Counted from the stretch's first letter, positions 50,901-59,592 are shown. The stretch is DNA of 64,000 nt from Parelaphostrongylus tenuis (GCA_019055375.1 JAHQIW010000076.1:46134-110133); one strand, 5' to 3'. Program-made: numbers and translations. The notes: a model not told the origin generated them from the sequence alone.

Positions 50901-53900
50901 CAAAACCCACCTGGTGGACTTATGACGCTAATTAGTCATCGACACCAAAGCGACAAACATAATAATAATTGAATGTGAAGGTCAATCCACCACTAGATGT
51001 AATAACAGGATCTGGAATGATATAAATAAAGAAATCTTTTTCGACTTGCTGTTTCTGTCATAATCTTCTCAGCGTAATCTTCAAGGACTCCGCTGAAGGA
51101 GCTTAAAAATAATAATAATAGAGAAGATGTAACGATTGCCAAATGGTGAATTTCTCTACTTCTTCAACGCGTCTGTTAGTCACAAAGAGAACGAGAAGAG
51201 TGGGTTTGGTAGGGGATGTGCATGTAGCCTGAACAGCTCTACCGGTTTTTTCGAAGGATACATCGATCGCTGCCAGAATCGTTGTCTCTGCCAGACAGCT
51301 CTATTCAGAGTCTCTTCTGTTTGCGTCATTCTTCAAATATTGTTACTTGATGGTTCATATGAAGCAACGTTTCGAAAGATTTGATGCATCGAAAATGAAC
51401 ATTAACGTCGTCGTTTAGGCCTCGAAAGAGTATGACATCTATTGACCTGAGTAGCATAACTTCACCAAATGAAGGGCTAAATGCATTATTTTCAATGCAC
51501 AGTGAAAAAATACCAAGCGGTTTCAAACGTTGACTAAAATATCTCGTTTTACGACAAATTATAACTGGATTAAACTTAAGAATTTATTATTTATAGGTCT
51601 TTATCAATACAGTACAGCCTATTTTATCATGCGGCTACGGATTCAAGAAGCTCACGAAACTATGTCTCTTTTCGTAATGATGCGATTTTTTTCGTTGGAT
51701 CATAGGAAATTTTTGGACACATGGGCTTTTTTTGAGTCATTCAGCTAGAATTCCCTTCCGTGATGCCTCATCATCTAATAGTGACAATTTCATCTCAGAA
51801 TTTCAGGTTACAGGGTTAGGTCAGGATTGATATTTCCATTGCGGAGTGCTTCAATACTGACTGCCCCGCATAGGGCTCGACGATCGGTGCATGAAATTTC
51901 ATACACTTGGTCCTCAACGTCTTAACCCAAATATTAATGATAGGACTAAACTAGATTTCCAGTAACGACATAATGTGACACTACAGACGGCATATGCCTT
52001 GTCCTTGTAGCTCTATTCAACCAAAAAATTCTCTCAGTTGTGTTGTTTTATATGGGCTGTTCTTGTAAAGACACTATTAGATTGAGCTTTGATTTCATAA
52101 CAGCAAAAGTATGAAATGTGGTGAACCTTTTCTGTTTATTTTCCACTTCTGAGTTCTTTCTGATTAGGAGAAAACAAATGAAAAACGATTTCACTTGCTG
52201 GAGAGGAAAATCTCATAGGAGTGTTAGTAAGCTTTCAAAAGCTGAGGCCTGAGGCTACAGCTTTCACGTCGCCGTTTTTTCAAAACGCTCCTTTATGACG
52301 CTTTAACATTCAAAATTAAGTCATGTTTTCCGAGAACCACGGGTTTTTATTCACTTATTCCGATTATATCTAGCTGTACAAAACTCTTTCTTTAGAGTGC
52401 TAGTACTCAAACTATAGCACACGCCTCAAAGAGCTCAAAAATGTGTCTGACTTTTTGAAAAGCTCTCGATCTCTTGATCTCACCGGTCTTTGATTTGTGC
52501 TTGAAACCTCGCCATACAGAGCTCTTTTTTTAGAGTATTACTAATCATCAGATACCGTAAAGTTTTCTAATTCTATTAATGCGCTTATTTTCTGGAAATA
52601 CACTTTAGCAAGGAGAATAAAATCGAGTTTCACATTTTTGGTAACGTTGTCTACCGGCTATTCGACAAGAAGAGGGCCGTGGCAGGGCGGGCGAGGCGGG
52701 AAGATCGATATATTGTTATTCATTTCATTTGGGAAATTTTCCTCCGCTTTGGAAGAAACTTTAGATAAAACGATTGACCAAGATACTACGAAAAATTTCC
52801 CTGCATTGGTGTGATTTTCGGCTTCCAGTGAATTATACGCGTGATCAAAGTAGAGGCAAAAAGCGAATGGGAAATATAATTTTTTATCTGGATACTACAG
52901 CGCTAAAAACGGGTGTTTTGAAAAACCGGCCAGGTGTGGCTATAGGCTCAAGTCTCAGCTTTCAAATAGTTACTAACAATCCTATGAAAAGTTCTTCTCT
53001 TAAGCGAATGAGATCGGTTAATCATTTGTTCCCTTCTAATCAGAAAGAACCCACTTCTGTTTTCATCATACTTCTGAAGAACAATCAGAGGCGTAAACAA
53101 GGTCGTCAGCTATGCAAAAGGCGTCTCAAAATTCTCTCAACAGTCGTATATAACTAAATTTTGAGGTCCTAATTAATTATTGGGGCCATACATTTTAGGA
53201 GTGTTCTATCTTTTATTTTGACAAAATAAATTTTTCAGACACGTGTTGAATTCACTCCGTGAGTCCGATTCAACATCACAAATGAGTCTAGAATGGTGCG
53301 ACGAGGGTCTCAGGTTAGTCTGCGTAGTGTGCGTCACAGTTGTTTTCAATTACACATGTCAATTGATCTATCTCCATATTTTTTGATGGGTTCATCGTGT
53401 TCCTGGTATTAGGTTAATGTCGCTGAAGACATTTTTGGCTTCGTTTTGGTTTCTGAGCCATCTCTCGCTTCGAGAAATTGTAACTGGCAAGCGAGAGGTC
53501 TGGCAAGTATGCCGAATCAGGCAGAGTTTCGTAGCTCAGCTCATTCCACCTCTGCAGTGTCGGTAGTATCGCGTTCAAGCTCAAATGTGGTGAAATTAAC
53601 GTAGCGTTAAAAAAGTTAGTCAAAGTAAGGATCACGTCAAGGTTTCTCCTTCCCGGGTGAATTTTTTTTTGAATTTCTTCTGTTGGGTTGATGCAAATAT
53701 CTGGCAGAGTAGACTATGCGTCATAGTGACTCTTCGGCGTTTTGAAAGATAAACTGGCCAAGACATCAGCTAGCATGAAGTAAGTTTGTAATAACAGTGA
53801 TGTTTACTCATCAAGAAAACGTAGCCTACTGGAGTTGCATATGAACTTATGGGGCATCACGAAAAAACTTATATAGATTTCAGCAATTCTGCAGCCTCCA

Positions 53901-56003
53901 TACGCACAGAATGCAAAGTTTGCATACGGGTGCGAATTGTTGGAAGATGAACTGTCGTAAATTATGATTGAGTCGCTTCAGGAACGGTCTAATGGGAAGG
54001 TGCTGGTGATAACTACGGAATGCTCGAGTCGCCAAAAAAAACCTTCACTAAAGCTACTAATTACTTGATGTTGTTCAGTGCTCTGAAGGAAATCAAAAAA
54101 TACACTTCACAGTAGTGCGTTGACCCATTTCGGACATTTGCCCTAGTGCGGTCTTACTCTTCAAAGCGTGTAAATGGCGTTTGCAAAGCGCCTCAGTCCG
54201 TAATAGGTTAAAAATAGTCCGGCAAATAATAAAGAATAGCCTTTGGCGAAGATTGATCCTGTAGAGAAATGTCATGCATCTGACCCTGTTTATAGAATCG
54301 TAGAGGTTGTTAACTACGTATTAGCCCTATGCAGAAACTTTATTGCCTAACAACTATGAAGTTAGTATTTTTATTTTCTAGAAATGTAGGGTTCAATTTT
54401 GCGGCCACAGAGGGCTGGAGTAATTGCTTGCTTGAGACCTGAAAGCCAACTAACTATTATGTTTGTATTGCCGATCACCTTCAACCACTGTACTATATCA
54501 CTTAATTTAGGCGGCGAGCATCAATATCTGGAGATGATGCTCATTTCAAGGCTGGATGTCTCGACTGGGACTACGAGTCGAATCGCGGAAGTGCAGAAGT
54601 TAGATCATCCTTCGATTTGTTTTGTTTCTTCAAAATCTCCTTTTCCGTTTATCTTAAAATTGGGCTATAGACTCCGTCTTTCAAGCATCCGCACCGAATC
54701 TTGAAAGTTTAACAGTCAAAAATCTTCTTGTAAACTCCCCTCCTCTTTAATAACAGGCGTCTATTATGCTGGAAACTTGTGCCGTTAGTGAACGTCAATG
54801 GTCGGAAGAAATCTTCCTCATTGCTCTATAAGTACGAAAAGATTAAAAAATCATTGAAGATTGCTATCATCATAAGATCGTGGTAAATTGCGAAACATTC
54901 TCTTGATCCAACATTTTCTTTTCCCTTTTCTTCATTTTTTTAGAAAATTTCTTACTTTTCAGCCGTTTGCTGTTTCTACTCTGCACCGACCGAAAGATTC
55001 TCGAGATTTGATGTTGTTCGCATGTGAGAAGTTCCAGCCGTACTCATTGCATTTCAAGGTAAAGTTCTCTACTTGCTTTTTAACCACTGAATTTTCATAG
55101 TGGCAAGTATTAATTTCTGTGAGAGTTGTTCGAATCCTCTCAAGCCCGCTGGCTACTATGTTTTCGTTTGGCACTCTAAGTCGTTGAAAAAATTTATTAA
55201 TAGCTGTTTTATTGAATTATAAATCTCTTGCCGAATACTAGATATCGTTGTTGGGTTGTCCCATTATTCTTTTGCGTTCAACACTTTTGTTACTTCAGTT
55301 GTTTTATACTTGATGAGATCAATCAACGATATGAACACCATCATGATATGCAATATTTGCTGAATAAAAACTGGATTCCCCTTCTTCTCAAAAAGGATGG
55401 GACTGACGATCAAGTGTGTCGGTGAGGTCACATTTGAGCTGATTGTAGACTTTTGATTACTTTCTCCCACAGAAGTTGCTTAAGGACGCGTAATAGACGG
55501 TAATCCGATGGAGCAATATCAGGGCTTACGGTGGATTTGGTACGTTGGTCAGTCCAGTCTGATGAAAAGTCATCATGCGCCCCATGTGAAAAAAAAACGC
55601 TAATCTTTCTTGCTACTACAGAACAGGTTTCTGAAAAACCAGGCACCTAATCAATTTTCCAAGATTTTTTTTGCTTATCATAGCCTTTTGGGAACAACAC
55701 GATCTGATGGGAAAAAGAAATAAAACAATAGTGCGAGAGGAATGACCACTCAATACTAAATGGTAGGAGTTGGACAGATTAGTGGTGATGATGTTGATTA
55801 TCACAAGTACATGGCTAGATCCTACTCTGGGCTCATCAAGCATTCCTGTCCTCCGGTATAAAAAACTAGTACAAGCCTTGTCTGGTAATAGTCCACTCTG
55901 CAATCCAAATGGGTGCAATGTAGCCCAACTATCTGAGAATTGCAGAGAGATTCGATCAGCGAACATTCAGCGGCAATTTGAGAAAAAGAAAACCGTCAAG
56001 CAG
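26943..56003 (+). CDS. Gene C: 12-exon membrane-anchored, Ser/acidic-rich protein (3' end not found)
   Basis: Exons whose phases all agree: 26943-27036, 33889-33970, 34400-34478, 40479-40599, 46156-46256, 46828-47039, 47183-47281, 49335-49418, 53239-53313, 54511-54598, 54963-55058 and 55924-56003 (1211 bases, 403 codons plus 2). The start is an ATG after a CpG-rich leader. Residues 1-31 (MDAAELDMDLANANVV...) precede a hydrophobic segment at about 34-51 (ASGVLLVAGVGSYCAYRI), a probable single membrane anchor. A long polar region follows: an acidic stretch (SDDEGDDGEQEQSDSGDTGS), serine-rich segments, the FFAT-like word ELYDNAS, and the later exons MFSSEDESNEK, SLEWCDEGL, CLDWDYESNRGS and RPKDSRDLMLFACEKF. 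The last exon found ends in phase 2 (AGC AG, donor GTAAAC), so more exons follow. Introns reach 6.9 kb and carry many repeats. Anchor plus disordered tail suggests an organelle-surface or tether-type protein; this is inference and no family is assigned. Confidence 0.66.
28655..28683. repeat. Short CCCGAA hexamer run
   Basis: CCGAACCCGAACCCGAACCC, about three and a half units. It is not the nematode telomere unit. Confidence 0.7.
29370..29608 (+). CDS. Exon-like segment with TM stretch, inside an 18-bp-repeat-flanked insertion
   Basis: An open frame of 79 codons runs from a good acceptor (GATTCACAG, 29369) to a good donor (TTTCG then GTAAGA, 29608). It encodes a hydrophobic stretch (LVHLAIFFLTSFYVFIVTN) followed by a polar region ending FPENGTIS, so it looks like an anchored, luminal or extracellular start of a protein. 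It would accept the phase of gene C exon 1 but exits in phase 0, which does not match the next gene C exon (phase 1). It is flanked by an 18-base direct repeat (29333-29350 and 29649-29666). It may be an inserted exon copy, an alternative terminal exon or chance. Confidence 0.28.
30605..30690 (+). repeat. Dispersed GAAACGTT-motif repeat
   Basis: CGACTGCGGAGAAGACGGAA then CTCCGAAACATTAGCCGGAT, followed by AAAGTTTTCAAAATGAATTTCG, colinear with the copy at 12.3 kb. It lies in gene C intron 1. Confidence 0.5.
30862..31003 (-). repeat. tRNA-derived SINE with well kept head
   Basis: In antisense, 30927-30998 forms a tRNA-like unit with a complementary acceptor stem (GCCTCGG / CCGAGGT), box A TGGTAGAGTGG and box B GAGTTCAACTC. 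The SINE tail (TTTGCATATCACTCAGCG) lies at lower coordinates. Confidence 0.65.
33478..33708. repeat. Palindromic SINE pair upstream of gene C exon 2
   Basis: The left half is antisense (GTGGTGTGCAAAAACATTTG, CTGGGAGTCGAGTCCAGA) and the right half is sense (TTGGGTTCGATTCCCAGCTG, TTGCACACCACTCTATG). The outer tails pair (ACCCAATAATGTAG against CTATGTTAATGGGT). It ends about 180 bases before the exon at 33889. Confidence 0.68.
33729..33856. repeat. TA/TACA-rich microsatellite before gene C exon 2
   Basis: Imperfect ATATACATATATATATATA repeats end about 30 bases before the exon acceptor at 33888. Confidence 0.8.
35868..36935. mobile_element. Foldback element FB3 with SINEs at its centre
   Basis: The arms are about 300 bases (35868-36170 and 36645-36935). 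Outer words: GCATGCATGTGGTCTGTTA / TAACAGACTACATGCATGG; next CACGTGCTTGCAGCCTCGTC against GACGAAAGTGCTAGGCCGG; then ATAGAGGAACCGCAAGCGTA / TACGTCTGCGGTTCCTCTAT. SINE sequences occupy the centre (36175-36592). It lies in the 6 kb intron after gene C exon 3. Confidence 0.75.
36175..36592. repeat. SINE cluster at the centre of foldback FB3
   Basis: A partial antisense head (36175-36250) is followed by a near full-length sense copy (36318-36592). The sense copy has the upstream segment (GACTAGGTTCAATGACAATG), the tRNA-like head (GTCGTGCAACGGGTTAAAGC, AGGTCGAGTCCC), the body (ACTCTACATTACTGAGTATA) and the tail CCGCTAAAAGGGGTTAAATA. Confidence 0.66.
39110..39300 (+). repeat. tRNA-derived SINE, nearly complete
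   Basis: Sense copy: GGTAGTGCAACGGTTCAGCA (box A), GCGAGTTCGCATTCCAGC (box B), TTTTGCAAACCACTCTACAT (body) and CACCGCGAAAGGCGATTCAA (tail). It directly abuts foldback FB4. Confidence 0.65.
39318..39800. mobile_element. Foldback element FB4, compact
   Basis: The arms are about 210 bases with a short spacer. Left words: GAGTCAACATATTATGTGGT, CGATTCACGTG-type core GATACACGTGTTTCGACC and CACACTAACAGGTAGCGTC; the right arm has the complements GACGCTACCTGTTAGTGTG, GTCGAAACACGTGTATC and CACGTGACATGTTGACTC. By eye the arms are about 85% identical, so the hairpin is strong. It belongs to the same family as 35.9-36.9 kb. Confidence 0.78.
40190..40392. repeat. Palindromic SINE pair upstream of gene C exon 4
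   Basis: Left half antisense: AGTGATGAGCAAAACATTTG, GTCGGGACTTGATTCCG. Right half sense: GCGGGTTCAAGTCCCGTC, CAAATGTTTTACACATCACT, ATCATTGGGTAAATTT. The hairpin ends 87 bases before exon 40479. Confidence 0.68.
40718..41418 (+). CDS. Three alternative or unassigned exons in gene C intron
   Basis: Three stop-free segments with splice signals: 40718-40791 (acceptor TATCCAG, phase 0 to 2), 40980-41137 (acceptor AAACAG, donor GTAAGA, phase 2 to 1) and 41242-41418 (acceptor ACTCAG, donor GTGATT, phase 1 to 1). They encode FSRESSQMLVWIGVKFFSTK, then NCEILRHLNVVLGFDEPIYK and FDRTSI, then GRNQFDDGLIRLHLHTRD. They fit between the alternative donor of the preceding gene C exon (GTGAG then GTAAAG, ending at 40604, phase 0) and the exon at 46156 (phase 1). 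The gene therefore reads with or without them. Their codon use is more AT-rich than the other gene C exons, so they may be cassette exons, pieces of another gene, or chance. Confidence 0.3.
41815..41870 (+). repeat. Dispersed GAAACGTT-motif repeat, diverged
   Basis: GAAGCGTGCGAGAACGCCGA then AACGTACGTCGACCAC. Only the core matches the other copies. Confidence 0.35.
42691..43111 (-). mobile_element. 5'-truncated RTE copy (3' 420 bases)
   Basis: This is a near-identical match to the 3' end of the RTE at 19.9 kb: the same tail (ATCACCTGTCGTCCCGTT) and the same C-terminal coding (KIRWAGHVMRFNDNR, YDAQRIPRARMTH). It begins abruptly at the codons for ERAVERSML and carries small indels that shift the frame. 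This is the usual outcome of incomplete reverse transcription. It lies within the gene C intron between 40599 and 46156, antisense to the gene. Confidence 0.9.
44569..44844 (-). CDS. Candidate minus-strand exon, unassigned
   Basis: A minus-strand frame of about 90 codons includes a convincing middle part (TNKRLDEIDLSVLQEIVNLL, then FDRNAHRSIDGPLKSLLL). It follows a CATCATCCCAG acceptor-like site and reaches a TTTTTTGAG|GTTAAC donor-like site in phase 2. An alternative frame in its first third reads acidic (NDADLSDDGDEQ). It lies about 120 bases from a mariner remnant on its upstream side. No family is recognised, and the mature exon edges are uncertain. Confidence 0.28.
   Translation of the reverse strand: MWRTHHPSFVVLPKRFVMMPTYPMMATNKRLDEIDLSVLQEIVNLLFDRNAHRSIDGPLKSLLLTQMSYVNTLYIFLRLTIKCFYLSAYSS
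44963..45562 (+). mobile_element. Internally deleted mariner-like element
   Basis: The ends are related to the 16.2 kb copy (TTAGGACTTTTCTTAAGTC on the left, ACACATGAGAAGACCTAA on the right, with TA at the junction). The interior is about 600 bases and retains a decayed transposase 3' end with the same LLPESWQKYVQADGAYS-type tail. It lies in a gene C intron. Confidence 0.78.
45600..45916 (+). pseudogene. Coding-like, broken segment of unknown origin
   Basis: The GC content and codon pattern here are above the local background. Two overlapping frames look protein-like: an upstream one with LTPDQPHFPALWVDSLVS and, after a TGA, a frame reading FNPAFNDIHEEVKVLVKRVV, PTPKWEIFVDVENETKNHT and a stop TAA at 45914-45916. 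The in-frame stop and frame overlap suggest a decayed gene fragment or retrocopy lying directly after a mariner remnant. No domain is recognised. Confidence 0.25.
47282..49334 (+). other. Gene C intron after exon 7
   Basis: The T-rich repeats near 47340-47400 (AAGTTAAGGTTTTTTTTGAG pattern) and a SINE at 49.2 kb are the only recognised items. The minus-strand frame 47908-48111 is unsupported. Confidence 0.45.
49185..49275 (-). repeat. tRNA-like SINE head, the best preserved
   Basis: In antisense it reads GCCTCGGTGGTGTAGTGGTT then AGCACGCGC, with box B GGGTTCAATTCCC and a closing CTGAGG that pairs with GCCTCGG through most of the stem. It could be mistaken for a tRNA gene, but the anticodon arm is poor and the SINE body follows. 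Confidence 0.6.
49419..52157 (+). other. Gene C intron after exon 8, 5' part
   Basis: It holds only the single-arm foldback remnant at 50.3 kb. An open frame after an ATTTATAG acceptor at 51595 (to a stop at 51748) is hydrophobic and phase-ambiguous. Confidence 0.4.
50290..50480. mobile_element. Single-arm remnant of the FB3/FB4 family
   Basis: The segment contains ATGCACGTGTTTCGGAGGTC, CCCTCGTCAGTGACCC and CCCCACACTAAG in the same order as the arm at 39.4 kb. The opposite arm is largely missing, apart from a short internal hairpin CAGTGTCG/ACGACACTGTG near 50435. Confidence 0.5.
52158..53048. mobile_element. Foldback element FB1-related copy in gene C intron
   Basis: The ends are TTTCTGATTAGGAGAAAACA (left) and TTCCCTTCTAATCAGAAAG (right), with arms that continue inward (GTTAGTAAGCTTTCAAAAGC / AGCTTTCAAATAGTTACTAA). 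The middle aligns in direct order with 6531-7434 (for example GATAAAACGATTGAC in both). The 127-codon open frame at 52774-53157 lies mostly in this repeat and is not a gene. Confidence 0.7.
53414..53640 (-). mobile_element. Mariner transposase fragment
   Basis: The minus strand encodes LQRWNELSYETLPDSAYLPD followed by LSLASYNF, matching the region around the third catalytic Asp of mariner transposases (...YSPDL.P.DY..F). It is isolated, without terminal repeats, directly after gene C exon 9. Confidence 0.55.
55299..55421 (+). CDS. Exon-like segment, phase not compatible with gene C
   Basis: The segment is bounded by TTACTTCAG and a GTGAGG donor, with 40 open codons (ILDEINQRYEHHHDMQYLL, NKNWIPLLLKK) in phase 2 to 2. 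The neighbouring gene C exons, ending at 55058 and starting at 55924, are both phase 0, so it cannot be inserted between them without a frameshift. It could be an alternative exon, part of an overlapping gene, or fortuitous. Confidence 0.22.
55428..55620 (-). mobile_element. Mariner transposase fragment
   Basis: The minus strand encodes SPDIAPSDYRLLRVLKQLLW and EKVIKS, again the region near the third catalytic Asp of mariner transposases. Upstream coding is frameshifted. The fragment sits in the gene C intron between 55058 and 55924. Confidence 0.6.
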
Positions 56004-56199
56004 GTAAACGACCCCCATGCGAAAGAATTTTGAAGAATTTCATGACTAGTGGATGCGAGGAAAAGCTGAGATTCACACAGTTGATAAAGATGATACGTGA
56101 CAAAAAATGGACAATCTTACCGTTTTCTTGTCGTATCAAATTCTAAAGTCATTTATCTACTGATGCATTTGGAGAAATAAGTAGTCATGAGTAAACAGC

Positions 56200-56486
56200 A
56201 TTATTTTTATTTAACCGCTATCAATGGTGGTATAATGTTAAGGATACCCAATGATGCTGAGTAATGTGCAAAACGTTTACGTCAACCCGGATTCGAACCC
56301 GCATTTCACCTTATCCGGGATCGCGTGCTTTAAACCGTTGCACAACCAGCGCCTGTTTGACACCACTCTTTCCACGCTACAAAGTATCTATCATTCATCA
56401 ACCAACCGTCAACGGTTTGACCTGGGTAGTCGGTATTGACATTGAACCTAATCACGCTAGCAAATATTGGGCACCTGAATGATAAC
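56200..56486 (-). repeat. Full-length tRNA-derived SINE (about 285 bases)
   Basis: In antisense it runs from the upstream segment (AGGTTCAATGTCAATACCGA, ACGGTTGGTTGATGAA) through the head (GGTTGTGCAACGGTTTAAAG, GCGGGTTCGAATCCGGG) and body (GCACATTACTCAGCATCATT) to the tail GATAGCGGTTAAATAAAAAT. It serves here as the reference copy. Confidence 0.72.
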
Positions 56487-59359
56487 GCAACAGTTTTGCA
56501 CATCACTCAACATCATTGGGCATGGGTAGTATGCTATTTTCCATTCCCTACATTTTTTCACTTTCGTTTCAATTTATCAAGAGTGCATTATGAGTGGGAT
56601 GCTTTCAATTCCTTTTTTCACGACGATTTGAACGCATTTGTCGAGTGTGTGCAAAGAATTGAACATTCTACTTTCTTTTTTCAACTTGCTGTCAAAATTC
56701 ATGTACGAAATCTGTTACTATTTTCAAGAAGTAATTAAATGACATATACGCGCCCTGATGGACTTTTCTGATTCTTCAATAATATGGCCATAGCTCATTG
56801 ATTACCCGCTCTTCATGAAAAAGCGGAAGCCAATACGCCTCCGATGCTCGGAAAAGGAAATCCTTGTAGCTCAAACTTTTATGCACAGATGTGAATGAGC
56901 GATAATTAGAAGGCGCTCAGGATTATTAATAATTGGGATGAGTCAAACTATCAAGAATAGACAGAAATGCGTATGGTAGCAGTCAGCCGTGCTCTGCAAC
57001 AGTTGATCTTTGGTTCAATCCAGAACATCGGATAAACCTCCTTCATGTTTTCGGATTGGTAAGTTGCCACCACATGTTTTAGGGAAATAACAATACTGGT
57101 TTGACGCTTCGATAGAAGAGTGCATTAATCGAGCACTAGTTCACAGTAGAATTCCAACCGAAATTTCTCAGGCATAAATGACATATTGAATTCAAGTGCA
57201 ACAGTTACTGTGGCAAACGGGTTCAGCTCGCTGTCCAAGTTCCCTAAAAATTTTCGTAACCACCTACTCTGGATATTCTCAAGTGCACTAGTATTAACAA
57301 AATGTAGTGCACGTCATCGACGCTGTTCGAGCAGGATTTATAAAACTTCGTAGCAATCCAGAAATGAAAAACATTAGTGCAAATAAAGAACATTATGAAA
57401 ACGATTTTCTTATATGTAAGATGCGTATGATGTGTACATTTTACGATGTGTGTTCTCCGTGACCCCAACAGGGCATTATCAGTGAGAAAAAGACTGAAAA
57501 AAGGTATTGAATCAGAAGTCTAAAGTACCCTTTGAGCAAAGACACTTCAAGTTTTTCTGGTTTTTTTTTATCAAGATTAAATCATATGAAATTCCGCACC
57601 GGTAAGGCTAGAGCACGGTTGAAAGAAAGACATAGCAAGAATTTGGTAGCGCAGTAAATAATACGTCACTCACCGGTAGAGGGCAATTTCTGGTCTGCAG
57701 CAATCCTGAGGTTTCCATTTCGCCAAATCTGAGCGCTATTGTCGTTGGATTGAAATATAGCCTGACTTTTTCAGACTTTGTTTACTGAGTAAACACAACT
57801 TCTATTGGCAATCTTCATCATTATTATACTTCATTTTCTCGATAATTTGGAAAACCTGTAGCCTTTTGAATAACACAAACCACTTAAGAGGTTAATAGAT
57901 AGTCGGTTTTGAAAATTGTTACAAACCACTTTGATAATTTTAACTATTATGACGTCAAAGTTGTCCTCAAAATGAAGTACTTCTCGTGCAATGGACTGTG
58001 TCGCACTTTTTTTCAATTCATTCAAACACAGTAAGATAATTAGATAATTTTTTTTGCGAATTCCATTTCAAGTTATTCAATATTTTGGGCTTATAATTTG
58101 GAATAATCCCGTGTAAGCTAATGAATACGAAGAAGTATTAAAATTCTAAATATTTGTTCATCGACCATGTGCGTTGCTTACGGCTATTTCTCATTATTTA
58201 CAAGTTGCGGCTTTACATTCTTGTCTGGATCCTCTGGATCTTAGGAATCTTTGACTTGATTCGTTTCCCTACACCCGTCATCTCCGGATTTGTGCGTAAA
58301 ATCTACTACCACTTTTGGATTTATTACTCATAATGCCCTTGATGCTTTTCACAATGGTTATATCTGCCAAAACGTTTGTTGATCTACACAATGGATAGCC
58401 ACTAACCTTTGTGTATCGGGAAGGGCATTTTCCATAAATATCTGGTGTTCCTTGGCGAGGACAGAGTTTTAAATGAGTCTGGTTCGCGCAGAGCATTTTG
58501 AACCGAATAGGGTATAGAACGAGTTTTGCATGACTCTCTAACTTCCCACACACCACTTTGAAGTTTAAGTTGCTCACTGAAAGACGCAGAAGTTCACATG
58601 AGCTCAATGCCTAGAGAAATCTATAAAATTATGAATTAATCAATTAATTAATTGCGCTTAGAACGATTCAATGAAGCCGTCTTTCTAGAGCAGGTAGGTA
58701 GTTCTTACTATGGACAATAAGCATAGTTAATGGTCTTCATTATGCTTTACTTTGCTGAATTCTTGTGATTTAGTATCCTTGCTTCGTGACCATAAATGAA
58801 ACGTGCATTTCCTCGTATGAGATAACTGGGGAAAATCAAATAAAGTTTGTTCGCTGAAGTTTGTTCTTGCTAAAATGTCTGCTTCTCAGTTATTGCGTGA
58901 TATGTACTGTGATACATCGTTAGATTGCAATGATAGACTATTTCCTCTATGAACTTAACTTTCGTGAGTGACGTCAAATGACAGCCAACAGTTCATTAGA
59001 TGTTTTTTTATGCATGACACATGGTTCCAAGTGCAACACCGGCTTCTTTCGGAAAATACTTATTATGCTGGCAGTAAATTACTAAATTAGATAGAAAACC
59101 TAAAGAAGACGTAATTACAGCAACAACTCAATAAAGATGAAGTCTGTTCTGCTCACTATGAAGAAGACGTTTTACATAGATAGTTATAAATGAATAAATG
59201 AACATCAAATACGTAAACCTTCATCGATGTTTCAAATGAAATGCTACATCAGATGGAAAACCTAAAAGATCTATGCAGATATTGATTATACATCAGAGAA
59301 AGCCCGAATATGCAGCTACATCAAGTAAAGCTCATCAAAATAAGAGTATGCTTTAGCGT
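56487..59359. other. Downstream region, mostly unrecognised
   Basis: It should contain further gene C exons if the model is right, but none could be joined in phase. A weak tRNA-like sequence (GGTAGCAGTCAGCC / GGTTCAATCC) lies at 56985-57035. The minus-strand candidate at 58.3-58.6 kb is listed separately. Confidence 0.35.
58278..58610 (-). CDS. Candidate minus-strand exon with cysteine-containing product
   Basis: On the minus strand an acceptor TTTCTCTAG (58614-58611) opens a frame that runs for 111 codons. Visible segments are SSCELLRLSVSNLNFKVVCG, RFKMLCANQTHLKLCP and GTPDIYGKCPSRYTK. A donor-like GTTAGT follows at 58406, but splicing from it to the nearest CAG (58366-58364) gives a stop, so the read-through frame is preferred. 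Cysteine spacing hints at a secreted domain; this is inference only. The plus strand just upstream carries a hydrophobic open frame ending at 58331, so the coding strand is not settled. Confidence 0.3.
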   Translation of the reverse strand, partial: ALSSCELLRLSVSNLNFKVVCGKLESHAKLVLYPIRFKMLCANQTHLKLCPRQGTPDIYGKCPSRYTKVSGYPLCRSTNVLADITIVKSIKGIMSNKSKSGSRFYAQIRR

Positions 59360-59592
59360 AAAGTGATGTGCAAAACATTTACGTCAGGCGAGACTTGAAC
59401 CCGCATTTAACCAAATCCGAGGGCGCGTGCTCTATCCCTTGCACCACCGACGCCTGTTTTTACACCACTCTTTCTATGCTACAGCGCATCTATCTGTCAG
59501 CGACCAACCGTCAACGGTATGGCGCTGGTAGTCGCTATCAACACTGAACCCAGTCACGATGACAGATATTTGGAACTGAATGGTTGAATAGA
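59360..59592 (-). repeat. tRNA-derived SINE, tandem copy 1
   Basis: The antisense copy carries box B complement GAGACTTGAACCCGCAT, box A complement CTCTATCCCTTGCACCACC and the upstream segment GCGACCAACCGTCAACGGTA. Its 5' end directly abuts the tail of the next copy. Confidence 0.68.

Noticed and set aside
51595..51748. Terminal exon after ATTTATAG
   Set aside because: It is hydrophobic, AT-driven sequence whose phase cannot be matched with confidence, and gene C continues beyond it.
52774..53157. 127-codon open frame
   Set aside because: It lies mostly inside the foldback repeat related to 6531-7434 and has no splice or family support.
26943..56003. Naming gene C a mitoguardin or other tether protein
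   Set aside because: Only the general layout (N-terminal anchor, Ser/acidic tail) agrees; no conserved block of those families could be found in the exons.
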